A stretch of 13,912 nucleotides of DNA from Moraxellaceae bacterium. Lineage in GTDB: Bacteria; Pseudomonadota; Gammaproteobacteria; Pseudomonadales; UBA3067. The stretch covers positions 3,199 to 17,110 of the forward strand of contig NVTH01000055.1 of NCBI GenBank assembly GCA_002401525.1, read 5' to 3'. The translations under genes were made by a program, and so were the position numbers. This document shows positions 7,279-13,912 of this stretch, one piece after another (within the stretch, counting starts at the first letter, position 1; every line of letters begins with the position of its first letter). The notes beneath the pieces were generated by a model. It was given only the letters and a program-made list of their open reading frames with translations, was not told the origin of the DNA and ran no database searches.

Positions 7279-10026
7279 TTAACCATTTAATTTACCGTGG
7301 CACTGTTTAAACTTTTTACCCGATCCGCAAGGGCATGGCTCATTACGGCCTACTTTTTTGCCATCACGAACAAAGGGCGTATGCCCGTCTTCAGGTTTCG
7401 TGGCTGCAGGACGTTGTTCCGCTTCGGCCCCCATGGCACTGCTCTCTTCATGGGTGAATTCCATTTCGCCACGGGCGGCAGCTGCCTGACGACGCTGGTT
7501 TTCCATGGCTTCGACGTCTTGCTCTTGACGCACTTCCAAGCGGGATAAAATGCTGATCACTTCATGCTGGATATTATTCATCATGGATTGAAACAATTCG
7601 AACGCTTCGCGCTTATACTCTTGCTTAGGATTTTTCTGGGCATACCCTCGCAAACCAATGCCTTGTCGTAAATGATCCATATTGGCAAGGTGTTCTTTCC
7701 AATGTCGATCCAACACCTCCAACATAACTTGCTTTTCGAGCTGACGCATTACCTCAGAGCTCACCTGAGCTTCTTTATCTTGATAGGCTTGAAGCACAGC
7801 CGCTTCAATCTTCTCTCTTAAACCGGCTTCATCCAGGGTTTTATCATCAGCAAGCCACTGTTCCAGCGGCAATTCAATGCGAAAATCTTTAAGCAACTCT
7901 TGGGTTAGGGTGTCGATTTCCCACTGCTCGTCGATGCTCTGGGGAGGCACGTAGAGATCAATAAATTTCTCTATTACTTCACCTCGAATGCTTTCGACGT
8001 TCTCTGAAATATCATCACTTTCAAGAATGTCATTACGCTGCTGATAAATCACTCGACGCTGATCATTGGCGACGTCATCGTATTCCAATAACTGCTTACG
8101 CATATCGAAATTACGGCCTTCTACTTTGCGTTGCGCATTCTCAATAGAGCGAGTCACCCAACGATGCTCAATGGCATCACCGCGCTCCATGCCCAAGGTT
8201 TGCATCAAGTTTTTAACTTTATCTGACGCGAAGATACGCATCAAACTATCTTCCATGGACAAATAGAAACGAGAAGAACCTGGGTCGCCTTGCCGACCAG
8301 AACGTCCTCGAAGCTGGTTATCGATACGACGGGATTCATGACGCTCAGTACAAATAATATGCAGACCACCTGAAGCAAGCACATCGTCGTGACGTTTCTG
8401 CCATTCTTTTTCGAGGCGTTTCAGCTCCATTTCATCGGCTTGGTCTTTATCAATTTGCGCTTCCCAATTCCCGCCCAACACGATGTCAGTACCACGACCC
8501 GCCATGTTGGTGGCAATGGTCACGCGACCAGCCATGCCCGCCTGGGTAATTATTTCGGCTTCTTTTTCATGATGCTTCGCATTCAGAACATGATGCTCAA
8601 TGCCTTTTTTCTTCAATACACCGGAAACAATTTCCGACGCTTCAATGGACGCGGTGCCCACCAGCACAGGTTGCCCTTTCTGGGTAGTCTCTTCGATGTC
8701 CTCAACAATGGCTTCATATTTTTCTTCCTGACTCATGTAGATCAAGTCATTGTGGTCTTTTCGGACCATCGGGCGATGAGTCGGAATTACGATCACGTCT
8801 AAGCCATAAATCTGACGAAATTCAAACGCTTCGGTGTCCGCGGTACCCGTCATGCCTGAAAGCTTGTTATAAAGGCGGAAGTAATTCTGAAAGGTGGTGC
8901 TCGCTAAGGTCTGACTTTCATTTTCAATTTTCACCCCTTCCTTGGCTTCCACCGCTTGATGGATCCCTTCGGACCAGCGCCGTCCTGGCATGGTACGGCC
9001 GGTGTGCTCGTCAACAATGATAATTTCATTATCACGAACAATGTATTCCACATCCTTCTTAAACAACACGTGGGCTTTAAGCGCGGCGTAAAGGTGATGA
9101 AATAATCCCAGACTAGACGGGGCGTACAAGCTATCCCCTTCGTCGAGCAAGCCATTTTCCACTAACCACGTTTCAACAAATTCATGCCCTAGTTCGGTAA
9201 GCTCTACTTGCCGGGATTTTTCATCAATCGTGTAGTGTCCTGTATCCGGCGCACGCTCTTCCAAGCTTTCAATAAACTCCTGTCGCTCCAACTTAGGGAT
9301 CAACAGGTTCATTTTTATGTACAAAGCAGAACTGTCGTCACTTTGACCGGAAATAATCAGTGGCGTTCTAGCCTCATCGATAAGGATTGAATCCACTTCA
9401 TCGATAATGGCGAAATTCACTGTCCGCTGAACTTTGGCTTCTATACTAAACGCCATATTATCGCGCAGATAATCGAAACCGTATTCGTTATTGGTGCCGT
9501 AGGTAATGTCTTCCGCGTAAGCTTGTTTTTTCTCTTCATGGTTTTGACCTGAGTGAATAGTGCCCACGGTCATGCCCAGAAATTCGAAAATCGGCGCCAT
9601 CCAAAGCGCATCTCGAGAGGCCAAATAGTCGTTCACCGTGATGACGTGAACGCCTTCCCCGCTCAGTGCATTGAGGTAAGCCGGTAGGGTCGCCACTAGG
9701 GTTTTACCTTCCCCGGTACGCATTTCTGCGATTTTCCCGTCATGCAGAGTCATTCCACCGATCATCTGCTCGTCGAAATGGCGCATCTTCATAACACGCA
9801 CAGAAGCTTCACGAACCACTGCAAAGGCTTCCACCAACAAATCATCGATTGATTCGTCTGCCTCTAAACGTTTTTTAAACTCTTCCGTTTTAGCCTTTAA
9901 CGCCTCGTCATCGAGCTTTTTTAACGCTTCTTCTTGGGCATTGATCTTTTTTACCAATTTGCCCATTTTCTTTACTTGGCGGTCGTTTTTGGACCCAAAT
10001 ACTTTACGAACAATGCTTCCAACCAT
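7279..10026 (-). CDS. secA: preprotein translocase ATPase SecA
   Basis: A 915-residue SecA, the ATP-driven motor that pushes preproteins through SecYEG at the inner membrane. It aligns with E. coli SecA from the first residues (KVFGSKNDR). NBD1 has Walker A MRTGEGKT (102-109) and [19 protein letters not shown] (209-227), with the preprotein crosslinking domain following. NBD2 carries [20 protein letters not shown] and [16 protein letters not shown] motifs. The helical scaffold includes [20 protein letters not shown]. The C-terminus is the zinc-binding SecB/lipid-contact tail [17 protein letters not shown] (C898, C900, C909, H910). All essential motifs are intact. The Shine-Dalgarno is poor (CAGGC about 16 bases upstream). 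A 489-base gap separates it from the M23 gene, and no SecM-like arrest peptide is found there. Confidence 0.99.
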   Translation of the reverse strand: MVGSIVRKVFGSKNDRQVKKMGKLVKKINAQEEALKKLDDEALKAKTEEFKKRLEADESIDDLLVEAFAVVREASVRVMKMRHFDEQMIGGMTLHDGKIAEMRTGEGKTLVATLPAYLNALSGEGVHVITVNDYLASRDALWMAPIFEFLGMTVGTIHSGQNHEEKKQAYAEDITYGTNNEYGFDYLRDNMAFSIEAKVQRTVNFAIIDEVDSILIDEARTPLIISGQSDDSSALYIKMNLLIPKLERQEFIESLEERAPDTGHYTIDEKSRQVELTELGHEFVETWLVENGLLDEGDSLYAPSSLGLFHHLYAALKAHVLFKKDVEYIVRDNEIIIVDEHTGRTMPGRRWSEGIHQAVEAKEGVKIENESQTLASTTFQNYFRLYNKLSGMTGTADTEAFEFRQIYGLDVIVIPTHRPMVRKDHNDLIYMSQEEKYEAIVEDIEETTQKGQPVLVGTASIEASEIVSGVLKKKGIEHHVLNAKHHEKEAEIITQAGMAGRVTIATNMAGRGTDIVLGGNWEAQIDKDQADEMELKRLEKEWQKRHDDVLASGGLHIICTERHESRRIDNQLRGRSGRQGDPGSSRFYLSMEDSLMRIFASDKVKNLMQTLGMERGDAIEHRWVTRSIENAQRKVEGRNFDMRKQLLEYDDVANDQRRVIYQQRNDILESDDISENVESIRGEVIEKFIDLYVPPQSIDEQWEIDTLTQELLKDFRIELPLEQWLADDKTLDEAGLREKIEAAVLQAYQDKEAQVSSEVMRQLEKQVMLEVLDRHWKEHLANMDHLRQGIGLRGYAQKNPKQEYKREAFELFQSMMNNIQHEVISILSRLEVRQEQDVEAMENQRRQAAAARGEMEFTHEESSAMGAEAEQRPAATKPEDGHTPFVRDGKKVGRNEPCPCGSGKKFKQCHGKLNG

Positions 10027-10515
10027 GCTATTTTTCTATGCCTGAATTGCGTTTATTGATTATTAAGGTTAGTTGTTTTTCTTTGAGATGCTTACAGAAG
10101 CGCCAGTATGCTGGTCATACTTTTTGCAGCGCTGTATTTCCCCAAATCACTCCCCTAACGTCCCCTTTTGCCAATGGTTCCTTTATTTATTCTGATGCCT
10201 TTTTCTGCTACCCACTCTGTTGACAGCTTTTCTGAGTTGCGGCATCTATTATTACTTCAAATATTGCTTCAATATCGACCTTCAAAATAAAAACTAATGA
10301 AATCAAATTGACTCGCAGCACACTCGTCACTGGTGAAGTCCATGTCCTTCACGCCGAAACAAGAGACTTAAAATTCAAATAACGAGGAATCCCAATCGCT
10401 ATCATTTAGCGCGCAAAAAAATAGCACTAATAGTACATGGATCAGGAAAGGAATTTCAGCAACAATTGTCACACAGTGAGAGAAATATCTTTTATTTCAA
10501 GCATTACGAAGGGTT
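10027..10515. other. secA upstream region with small repeats and a leader hairpin
   Basis: 489 bases between the M23 stop and the secA start without a credible gene. Read toward secA it contains three TTGAAG copies at 12-13 base spacing (as CTTCAA at 10255, 10267 and 10280 on the + strand). The first two frame a perfect dyad, ATATTG-CTT-CAATAT (10261-10275). About 80-100 bases before the secA ATG lies a hairpin, AGTATG-CTGGT-CATACT (10105-10121). It is followed by a T run only on the + strand, so it is not a terminator for incoming secA transcripts. secA promoter boxes could not be assigned. Confidence 0.5.
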
Positions 10516-11442
10516 TTATCGATGAGAGCGATAAATATATTTAGCAGGATCAACAGCACGGCCGTCTTTAAAGACTTCGAAATGAACATGAGGCCCCGTA
10601 GAACGGCCGCTACTGCCCATTAGTGCAATATCTTGTCCCTTACGAACGATGTCCCCCACGTTCACCAAATTCTCAGTATTGTGAGCATAACGAGTGCTAT
10701 AACCCCCGCCATGATTTATTTCGACCATTTCGCCGTAACCATGCCTGTCTCCAGACCAAGTCACTACCCCGGAAGCCACCGCATTTATGGGCGAGTTCAT
10801 CTTGCCTGCGAAATCAACCCCTTTATGCCACGCCAGTCGACCTGTAAACGGATCAGTTCGCCGACCATACCGAGATGACATCCAGCCCCGATCGATGGGG
10901 CGGCCAGCTAAAAACACGTCATCTTGAATTCGGCGATTAGCCAATAAACTATCCAATACTTCCAGTTGCTGCTCTTTGCCCTCAATCTCCATCATTAACT
11001 GATCTAAAGCTTTCATAAAATCTAAGCGTTGATAGGTATCCCCCAAATCCCCTCCAGCGGGACCCCCCATAGCCGGAGGTAAACCAAAATCAAATTCGCC
11101 TTTACGTAAATTAGCCACTTCGGTGAGATGTTCTCCGAGTGCATCAAGGCGAAGCAATCGAGCCTCCATTTGCACTACGCTCAAGGTCAAGGCGGTCATC
11201 TTTTCATCATTTTCCTGCATGACCTGGCTTAACTGTGCTTTCTGAATATTGAGCTTCTGCCCCCAAATCTGAGCAGTTTTTTTAGATAAAGTAGGAGAAA
11301 CAATGGAAGACCAGTGATAAGCTGCATAACCAGCAGCGATCGGGATACACAATAGCGCTATAAGTGTCAGCCCATAAGTTAAGGGGCTGAGTGCCAACGT
11401 ATGAGAACGGCCATTTCTAGGATTAATTAAAATTATATTCAT
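10516..11442 (-). CDS. membrane-anchored M23-family metallopeptidase (LytM domain)
   Basis: A 308-residue envelope protein. A short cytoplasmic N-terminus is followed by one membrane segment (about residues 22-43), a periplasmic coiled-coil stretch (about 60-115 and 140-170) and a C-terminal M23/LytM domain (185-304). Zinc-ligand and active-site positions of the family are present: H206 and D210 in HKGVD, H254 in YAHN, and H285 and H287 in HVHFE. A catalytically competent peptidoglycan endopeptidase is therefore expected, unlike the degenerate EnvC/NlpD activators. The peptide bond cut is not predictable. Its position between dciA/lpxC and secA matches the Pseudomonas gene upstream of secA. 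It is divergent from dciA over 189 bases, which must hold both promoters. No strong boxes are seen there for this gene. Confidence 0.93.
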   Translation of the reverse strand: MNIILINPRNGRSHTLALSPLTYGLTLIALLCIPIAAGYAAYHWSSIVSPTLSKKTAQIWGQKLNIQKAQLSQVMQENDEKMTALTLSVVQMEARLLRLDALGEHLTEVANLRKGEFDFGLPPAMGGPAGGDLGDTYQRLDFMKALDQLMMEIEGKEQQLEVLDSLLANRRIQDDVFLAGRPIDRGWMSSRYGRRTDPFTGRLAWHKGVDFAGKMNSPINAVASGVVTWSGDRHGYGEMVEINHGGGYSTRYAHNTENLVNVGDIVRKGQDIALMGSSGRSTGPHVHFEVFKDGRAVDPAKYIYRSHR

Positions 11443-11599
11443 CTAGGTCTTGCTTGCTCAATCAATATTTGTCTCAAATAAAACGCTTTAGCGCGTTATG
11501 ACTGCCTTAATTCGTACAACAAGGTCGATTTTGCCAAGCCCAAGGCGTCAAATCCACCTACCGAATCACGAACAACGAAAATCGAACTTATTACTTACA

Positions 11600-11647
11600 A
11601 TAAAACTCAAACCAAATAAAACTCAAACCCAATGAAATTCAAACTAA
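11600..11647 (+). repeat. 16-bp triplication spanning the dciA start codon
   Basis: Three head-to-tail 16-bp copies: ATAAAACTCAAACCAA (11600-11615), ATAAAACTCAAACCCA (11616-11631) and ATGAAATTCAAACTAA (11632-11647). The first two differ at one base. The third matches the first at 13 of 16 and supplies the ATG and first five codons of dciA. The 5' leader therefore consists of copies of the coding start and has no Shine-Dalgarno. Confidence 0.8.
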
Positions 11648-12081
11648 AAGCTAAAAATTTCAAGTCACTTCGCAGAGAACACCCTCTGAACCCCGTATTC
11701 GCCCAGGCAGACTATTTACGCCAACTCGAACGAGAAATTGATCCCCTCCTCGCTAAATCGTTGCAAGGAAAAGTCCATGTCATGCGCTACGACATGGGTG
11801 AGTTACACCTCCAAGTTATCACCAGTATTGGGGCAACCCAGTTACGCTTCGCTCAACGGCAACTGCATAAAAACCTTTTGAAATCAAACTCTTTCAATCA
11901 ACTCGAAAAAATTAATATCAAAGTACGCCATCTACCCAACAATTCAATCAAACGAAAACCGAGAATTGCCAATCCACCTACTGCCGAGTCTGCCGAAACG
12001 CTATTAAGTATGGCCGAGCAGATTGATCACAAAGAGCTTAGTGAAGCCTTGGCCAGGTTGGCTTCAAGGCATCGCCCTTAA
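11632..12081 (+). CDS. dciA: DciA-type (DUF721) replicative helicase loader
   Basis: A 149-residue protein of the DUF721/DciA family, which loads or assists the DnaB replicative helicase in bacteria lacking DnaC or DnaI. The N-terminal KH-like DUF721 region (about 18-105) is recognised from HPLNPVFAQADYLRQLE, GKVHVMRYDMGELHLQVITS and the ATQLRFAQRQL segment. A basic, probably flexible C-terminal part follows. The position beside lpxC and the secA-upstream M23 gene, on the opposite strand to both, matches the Pseudomonas arrangement and supports the call. The ATG at 11632 gives the usual N-terminal length but lacks a Shine-Dalgarno. It is the last copy of a 16-bp triplication. A weak -10 (TACAAT 11596-11601) has no matching -35. 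Confidence 0.88.
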   Translation: MKFKLKAKNFKSLRREHPLNPVFAQADYLRQLEREIDPLLAKSLQGKVHVMRYDMGELHLQVITSIGATQLRFAQRQLHKNLLKSNSFNQLEKINIKVRHLPNNSIKRKPRIANPPTAESAETLLSMAEQIDHKELSEALARLASRHRP

Positions 12082-12253
12082 TTGACTATGGCATAGATTT
12101 TATGCTTCTGCCTAGAATAAACGGCACTGCATAGGAAAAACCAAACCCGCCTCAGCCCAGAAATATAAACCATTGAATTCTAAATATTTAATCGGTACTC
12201 AACAGCCCTTAATTGCTTATTCCAACGAACTGATTCCCAGAACAAAAACTATT

Positions 12254-13168
12254 TTATTCCATTGCGAGTAATGGCTTCATGTAAGAAATTGGCGCTCGAT
12301 CCGCATCATCATAAGTAATAATTTCCCAAGCATCCTTCTCACTAAGCAGCTTGCGTAACAACGCATTATTAAGTGAGTGACCTGATTTCACTCCTTGGAA
12401 TTCCCCCACCAGGCTATACCCCAGTAAATAGAGATCCCCAATGGCATCGAGCATTTTATGCTTCACAAACTCATCGTCGTAACGTAGTCCGTCTTCATTC
12501 AAAATACGGTAGTCCCCCACCACGATAGCGTTATCCACGCTGCCGCCAAGCACCAAATTTTGATCCCGAAGCGCTTCGAAGTCTCTCATAAACCCAAAAG
12601 TGCGCGCCCGGCTGACTTCTTTCACAAAAGAAGTGCTGGAAAAATCAACGCTCGCAGTCTGTGCTCGTCCTTCGAATACGGGGTGGTCAAATTCAATGGA
12701 GAATGACACTTTGAACCCGTTGAATGGAACAAAAGTGGCAGACTTATCGCCTTCCTTAATCTGAACTTTCTTTTTAATGCGAAGAAATTTCTTCGCAGCA
12801 TTCTGCTCCTCAATCCCTGCAGATTGTAGGAGAAAGACAAATGGGCCAGCACTGCCGTCCATAATGGGAACTTCAGGGGCACTGACTTCTACAAAAGCAT
12901 TGTCGATCCCCAATCCTGCCATTGCAGAAAGCAGGTGCTCCACAGTCGAAACAGTGGCGCCTTCCTTCGATATACTGGTGGACATCGTAGTATCGGCTAC
13001 ATTTTCTGCTCGAGCGGCTATGTCAACCACTTGATCCAGGTCCGTTCGGCGAAAAACAATCCCCGTATCGATTGGCGCTGGAAGCAATGTTAGAAAGACC
13101 TTTTGGCCAGTATGCAACCCTATGCCAGTGGCTCGGATGGAGTTTTTAAGCGTGCGCTGTCTAATCAT
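12254..13168 (-). CDS. lpxC: UDP-3-O-acyl-N-acetylglucosamine deacetylase LpxC
   Basis: A 304-residue LpxC of full length. It is the cytosolic zinc deacetylase that commits UDP-3-O-acyl-GlcNAc to lipid A synthesis. The zinc ligands are H78 in VEHLLSA (76-82), and H237 and D241 in [14 protein letters not shown]. The general acid/base position is H264 in [21 protein letters not shown] (103-112) and RTFGFMRD are also typical. The ATG at 13168 is preceded by AAGGA about 14 bases away, a long spacing. The C-terminus (MKPLLAME) does not show the LAVLA-like tail that marks E. coli LpxC for FtsH degradation, so turnover may differ. A -35/-10 pair lies about 115 bases upstream, so lpxC can be transcribed separately from ftsZ. 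It is convergent with dciA. Confidence 0.98.
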   Translation of the reverse strand: MIRQRTLKNSIRATGIGLHTGQKVFLTLLPAPIDTGIVFRRTDLDQVVDIAARAENVADTTMSTSISKEGATVSTVEHLLSAMAGLGIDNAFVEVSAPEVPIMDGSAGPFVFLLQSAGIEEQNAAKKFLRIKKKVQIKEGDKSATFVPFNGFKVSFSIEFDHPVFEGRAQTASVDFSSTSFVKEVSRARTFGFMRDFEALRDQNLVLGGSVDNAIVVGDYRILNEDGLRYDDEFVKHKMLDAIGDLYLLGYSLVGEFQGVKSGHSLNNALLRKLLSEKDAWEIITYDDADRAPISYMKPLLAME

Positions 13169-13284
13169 CTAGGTTAATTATTTCCTTCGAAAAATACGAA
13201 ATATGACACAGCAACGAATACTACCAAAACCACAAACGAAGACCAATCATTCGACGTAAAATACTAGCCCTAAATATCCGCTCA

Positions 13285-13313
13285 ATGATAATGAAGAAAT
13301 TAATTCGCATCAA
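13285..13313 (-). promoter_or_regulatory. candidate sigma-70 promoter of lpxC
   Basis: Read on the minus strand: TTGATG (13313-13308), a 17-base spacer and TATCAT (13290-13285). The hexamers match consensus at 4/6 and 5/6 with optimal spacing. It would give a leader of about 110 bases. The second hexanucleotide array ends 13 bases upstream of the -35 box. Confidence 0.55.
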
Positions 13314-13326
13314 AGACTAGAGCGGA

Positions 13327-13398
13327 ACCAATACCAATACCAATACCAATACCAATACCAATACCAATACCAATACCAATACCGATGCCGATGCCGAT
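13327..13398. repeat. hexanucleotide tandem array 2 (ACCAAT)9 with GCCGAT variants, 12 units
   Basis: Nine perfect ACCAAT units (13327-13380) are followed by ACCGAT and two GCCGAT units (13381-13398). Phase is perfect throughout. It matches the general ACCRRY pattern of the array at 1181-1270 and has the same orientation. On the + strand the frame is closed by TAG at 13318-13320 and by a TAA shortly after the array, with no start codon, so it is noncoding. It abuts the candidate lpxC promoter. Confidence 0.97.
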
Positions 13399-13470
13399 GC
13401 CCAAATATGCCCCTTGTCACAGACATGGGCATAATTTAGGCCGATTTTAGCTGCAGCGGGGGAAATGCTT

Positions 13471-13495
13471 GCCTTGCTCAATCTCTTCGCAAGGC
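13471..13495 (-). terminator. hairpin downstream of ftsZ (possible terminator or attenuator)
   Basis: A perfect 7-bp stem, GCCTTGC (13471-13477) with GCAAGGC (13489-13495), and an 11-base loop, 9 bases past the ftsZ stop. In the ftsZ direction it is not followed by a U run, so intrinsic termination would be weak. It could instead protect the mRNA 3' end or do nothing. Confidence 0.35.
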
Positions 13496-13504
13496 CTACG
13501 GCCA

Positions 13505-13912
13505 CTAATCTGCCTGACGTCGTAGGAAGGCTGGAATATCCAAATACTCCAAATCTTCAGACAACTTCTCTGCCGCAACCGCGGTTTTATTTTGGTGCCG
13601 AAATACAGTCGGGCGATCCAGCTGACGATAATCCACTCCACCGCCAGACTTAAGCGCCACTTTAGGCTCCACTAATCGTATAGATTTCTCCTCAACCTGC
13701 CCCAAACCTGTCGCAACTATAGTGACCTTCATTTGATCTTCCAGAGTATTATCGATCACTGTTCCCACAACAACGGTTGCATTTTCCGAAGCAAAGGCTT
13801 CGACGGTATCCCCTACTTCCGAAAACTCACCTAATCCGAGCTCTTCACTTGCAGTAATATTAACCAGTATTCCTCGAGCACCTTGCAAATTAACATCTTC
13901 CAATAAAGGGCT
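13505..13912 (-). CDS. ftsZ: cell division protein FtsZ, C-terminal part (partial)
   Basis: The 135 C-terminal residues of FtsZ, open through the right window edge. FtsZ is the tubulin-like GTPase of the division ring. The visible part begins SPLLEDVNLQGARGILVNIT, which matches the C-terminal subdomain of E. coli FtsZ. Then come FASENATVVVGTVID and VTIVATGLG, a variable linker (about 45 residues), and the conserved terminal peptide YLDIPAFLRRQAD, which binds FtsA and ZipA. The linker contains GGGVDYRQLDRPT, typical of Pseudomonas-like FtsZ. The GTP-binding domain lies outside the window. It ends in TAG. lpxC follows on the same strand after 336 bases. Confidence 0.98.
   Translation of the reverse strand, partial: SPLLEDVNLQGARGILVNITASEELGLGEFSEVGDTVEAFASENATVVVGTVIDNTLEDQMKVTIVATGLGQVEEKSIRLVEPKVALKSGGGVDYRQLDRPTVFRHQNKTAVAAEKLSEDLEYLDIPAFLRRQAD

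Larger units (their letters stand above)
13169..13504. other. ftsZ-lpxC intergenic region
   Basis: 336 bases without a gene. In the direction of transcription from ftsZ it holds a 7-bp hairpin, then the hexanucleotide array, then the candidate lpxC promoter and a leader of about 115 bases. A minus-strand open frame through the array encodes alternating Leu-Val only because of the repeat and is not a gene. Confidence 0.7.

Noticed and set aside
8340..8365. Cys in SecA at the position of Gly in the E. coli motif [12 protein letters not shown] (here [12 protein letters not shown])
   Set aside because: Small residues such as Ala occur at this position in other SecA proteins and all catalytic motifs are intact, so it is probably ordinary variation.
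10027..10515. SecM-like arrest peptide or other small gene upstream of secA
   Set aside because: No minus-strand frame with a start, ribosome binding site, signal-like segment or arrest motif was found. The plus-strand frame at 10038-10223 is Cys/Phe-rich, has no Shine-Dalgarno and is antisense to the secA leader.
12074..12215. 11-bp direct repeat GCCCTTAATTG at 12074-12084 and 12205-12215 between dciA and lpxC
   Set aside because: Too short and partly within the dciA stop region. No element boundaries or hairpins are associated with it.
12082..12253. GCATA-TATGC hairpin (12091-12105) as a dciA terminator
   Set aside because: Only 5 bp and not followed by a U run. No convincing terminator is visible between the convergent dciA and lpxC genes.
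13317..13505. Minus-strand open frame encoding a run of alternating Leu-Val
   Set aside because: It exists only because the hexanucleotide repeat has no stop in that frame. It lacks a ribosome binding site and lies in the gap between ftsZ and lpxC.

Overview
This 13.9-kb window is chromosomal DNA from a gammaproteobacterium of moderate GC (mid-to-upper 40s by eye). The right two thirds carry the end of a division/cell-wall region in the order ftsZ - lpxC - dciA (inverted) - M23 peptidase - secA - argJ - Nudix/ThiE-like fusion. This order is familiar from Pseudomonas and related Pseudomonadales/Oceanospirillales. The composition and the short repeats recall marine members of that group, but the genus cannot be fixed from the sequence alone. 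There are no RNA genes, CRISPR arrays, transposases or prophage genes.

Layout. 1-1300: a possible 3' tail of an upstream gene, a YdjM-type membrane metal-dependent hydrolase (+), then a 15-unit hexanucleotide repeat array. 1294-3273: a LysR regulator (-) divergent from an isocitrate lyase/PEP mutase-family enzyme (+), with a reiterated TATAAA-type motif between them. 3349-3382: a perfect 12-bp bidirectional terminator. 3396-5389 (-): a YhbW-like flavin-dependent oxidoreductase downstream of a MutT-like Nudix/ThiE fusion. 5510-5627: a 118-bp element with perfect 33-bp inverted arms and nested hairpins (REPIN/MITE-like). 5680-6900 (-): argJ. 7279-10026 (-): secA. 10516-11442 (-): a membrane-anchored M23 peptidase. 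11632-12081 (+): dciA. 12254-13168 (-): lpxC. 13327-13398: a second hexanucleotide array just upstream of a good candidate lpxC promoter. 13505-13912 (-): the 3' end of ftsZ.

How the genes fit together. ftsZ (division ring), lpxC (first committed step of lipid A synthesis), the M23 factor (envelope/peptidoglycan), secA (protein export) and dciA (helicase loading) are core growth functions. argJ is core arginine biosynthesis and the Nudix fusion is probably nucleotide-pool sanitation. The left third (hydrolase, LysR/PEP mutase pair, YhbW) looks like accessory metabolism.

No new multi-gene system is evident. The least explained material is noncoding: two related ACCRRY hexanucleotide arrays 12 kb apart on the same strand, the 118-bp nested-hairpin element, the motif reiteration between the LysR and PEP mutase-family genes, and a 16-bp triplication whose last copy contains the dciA start codon.
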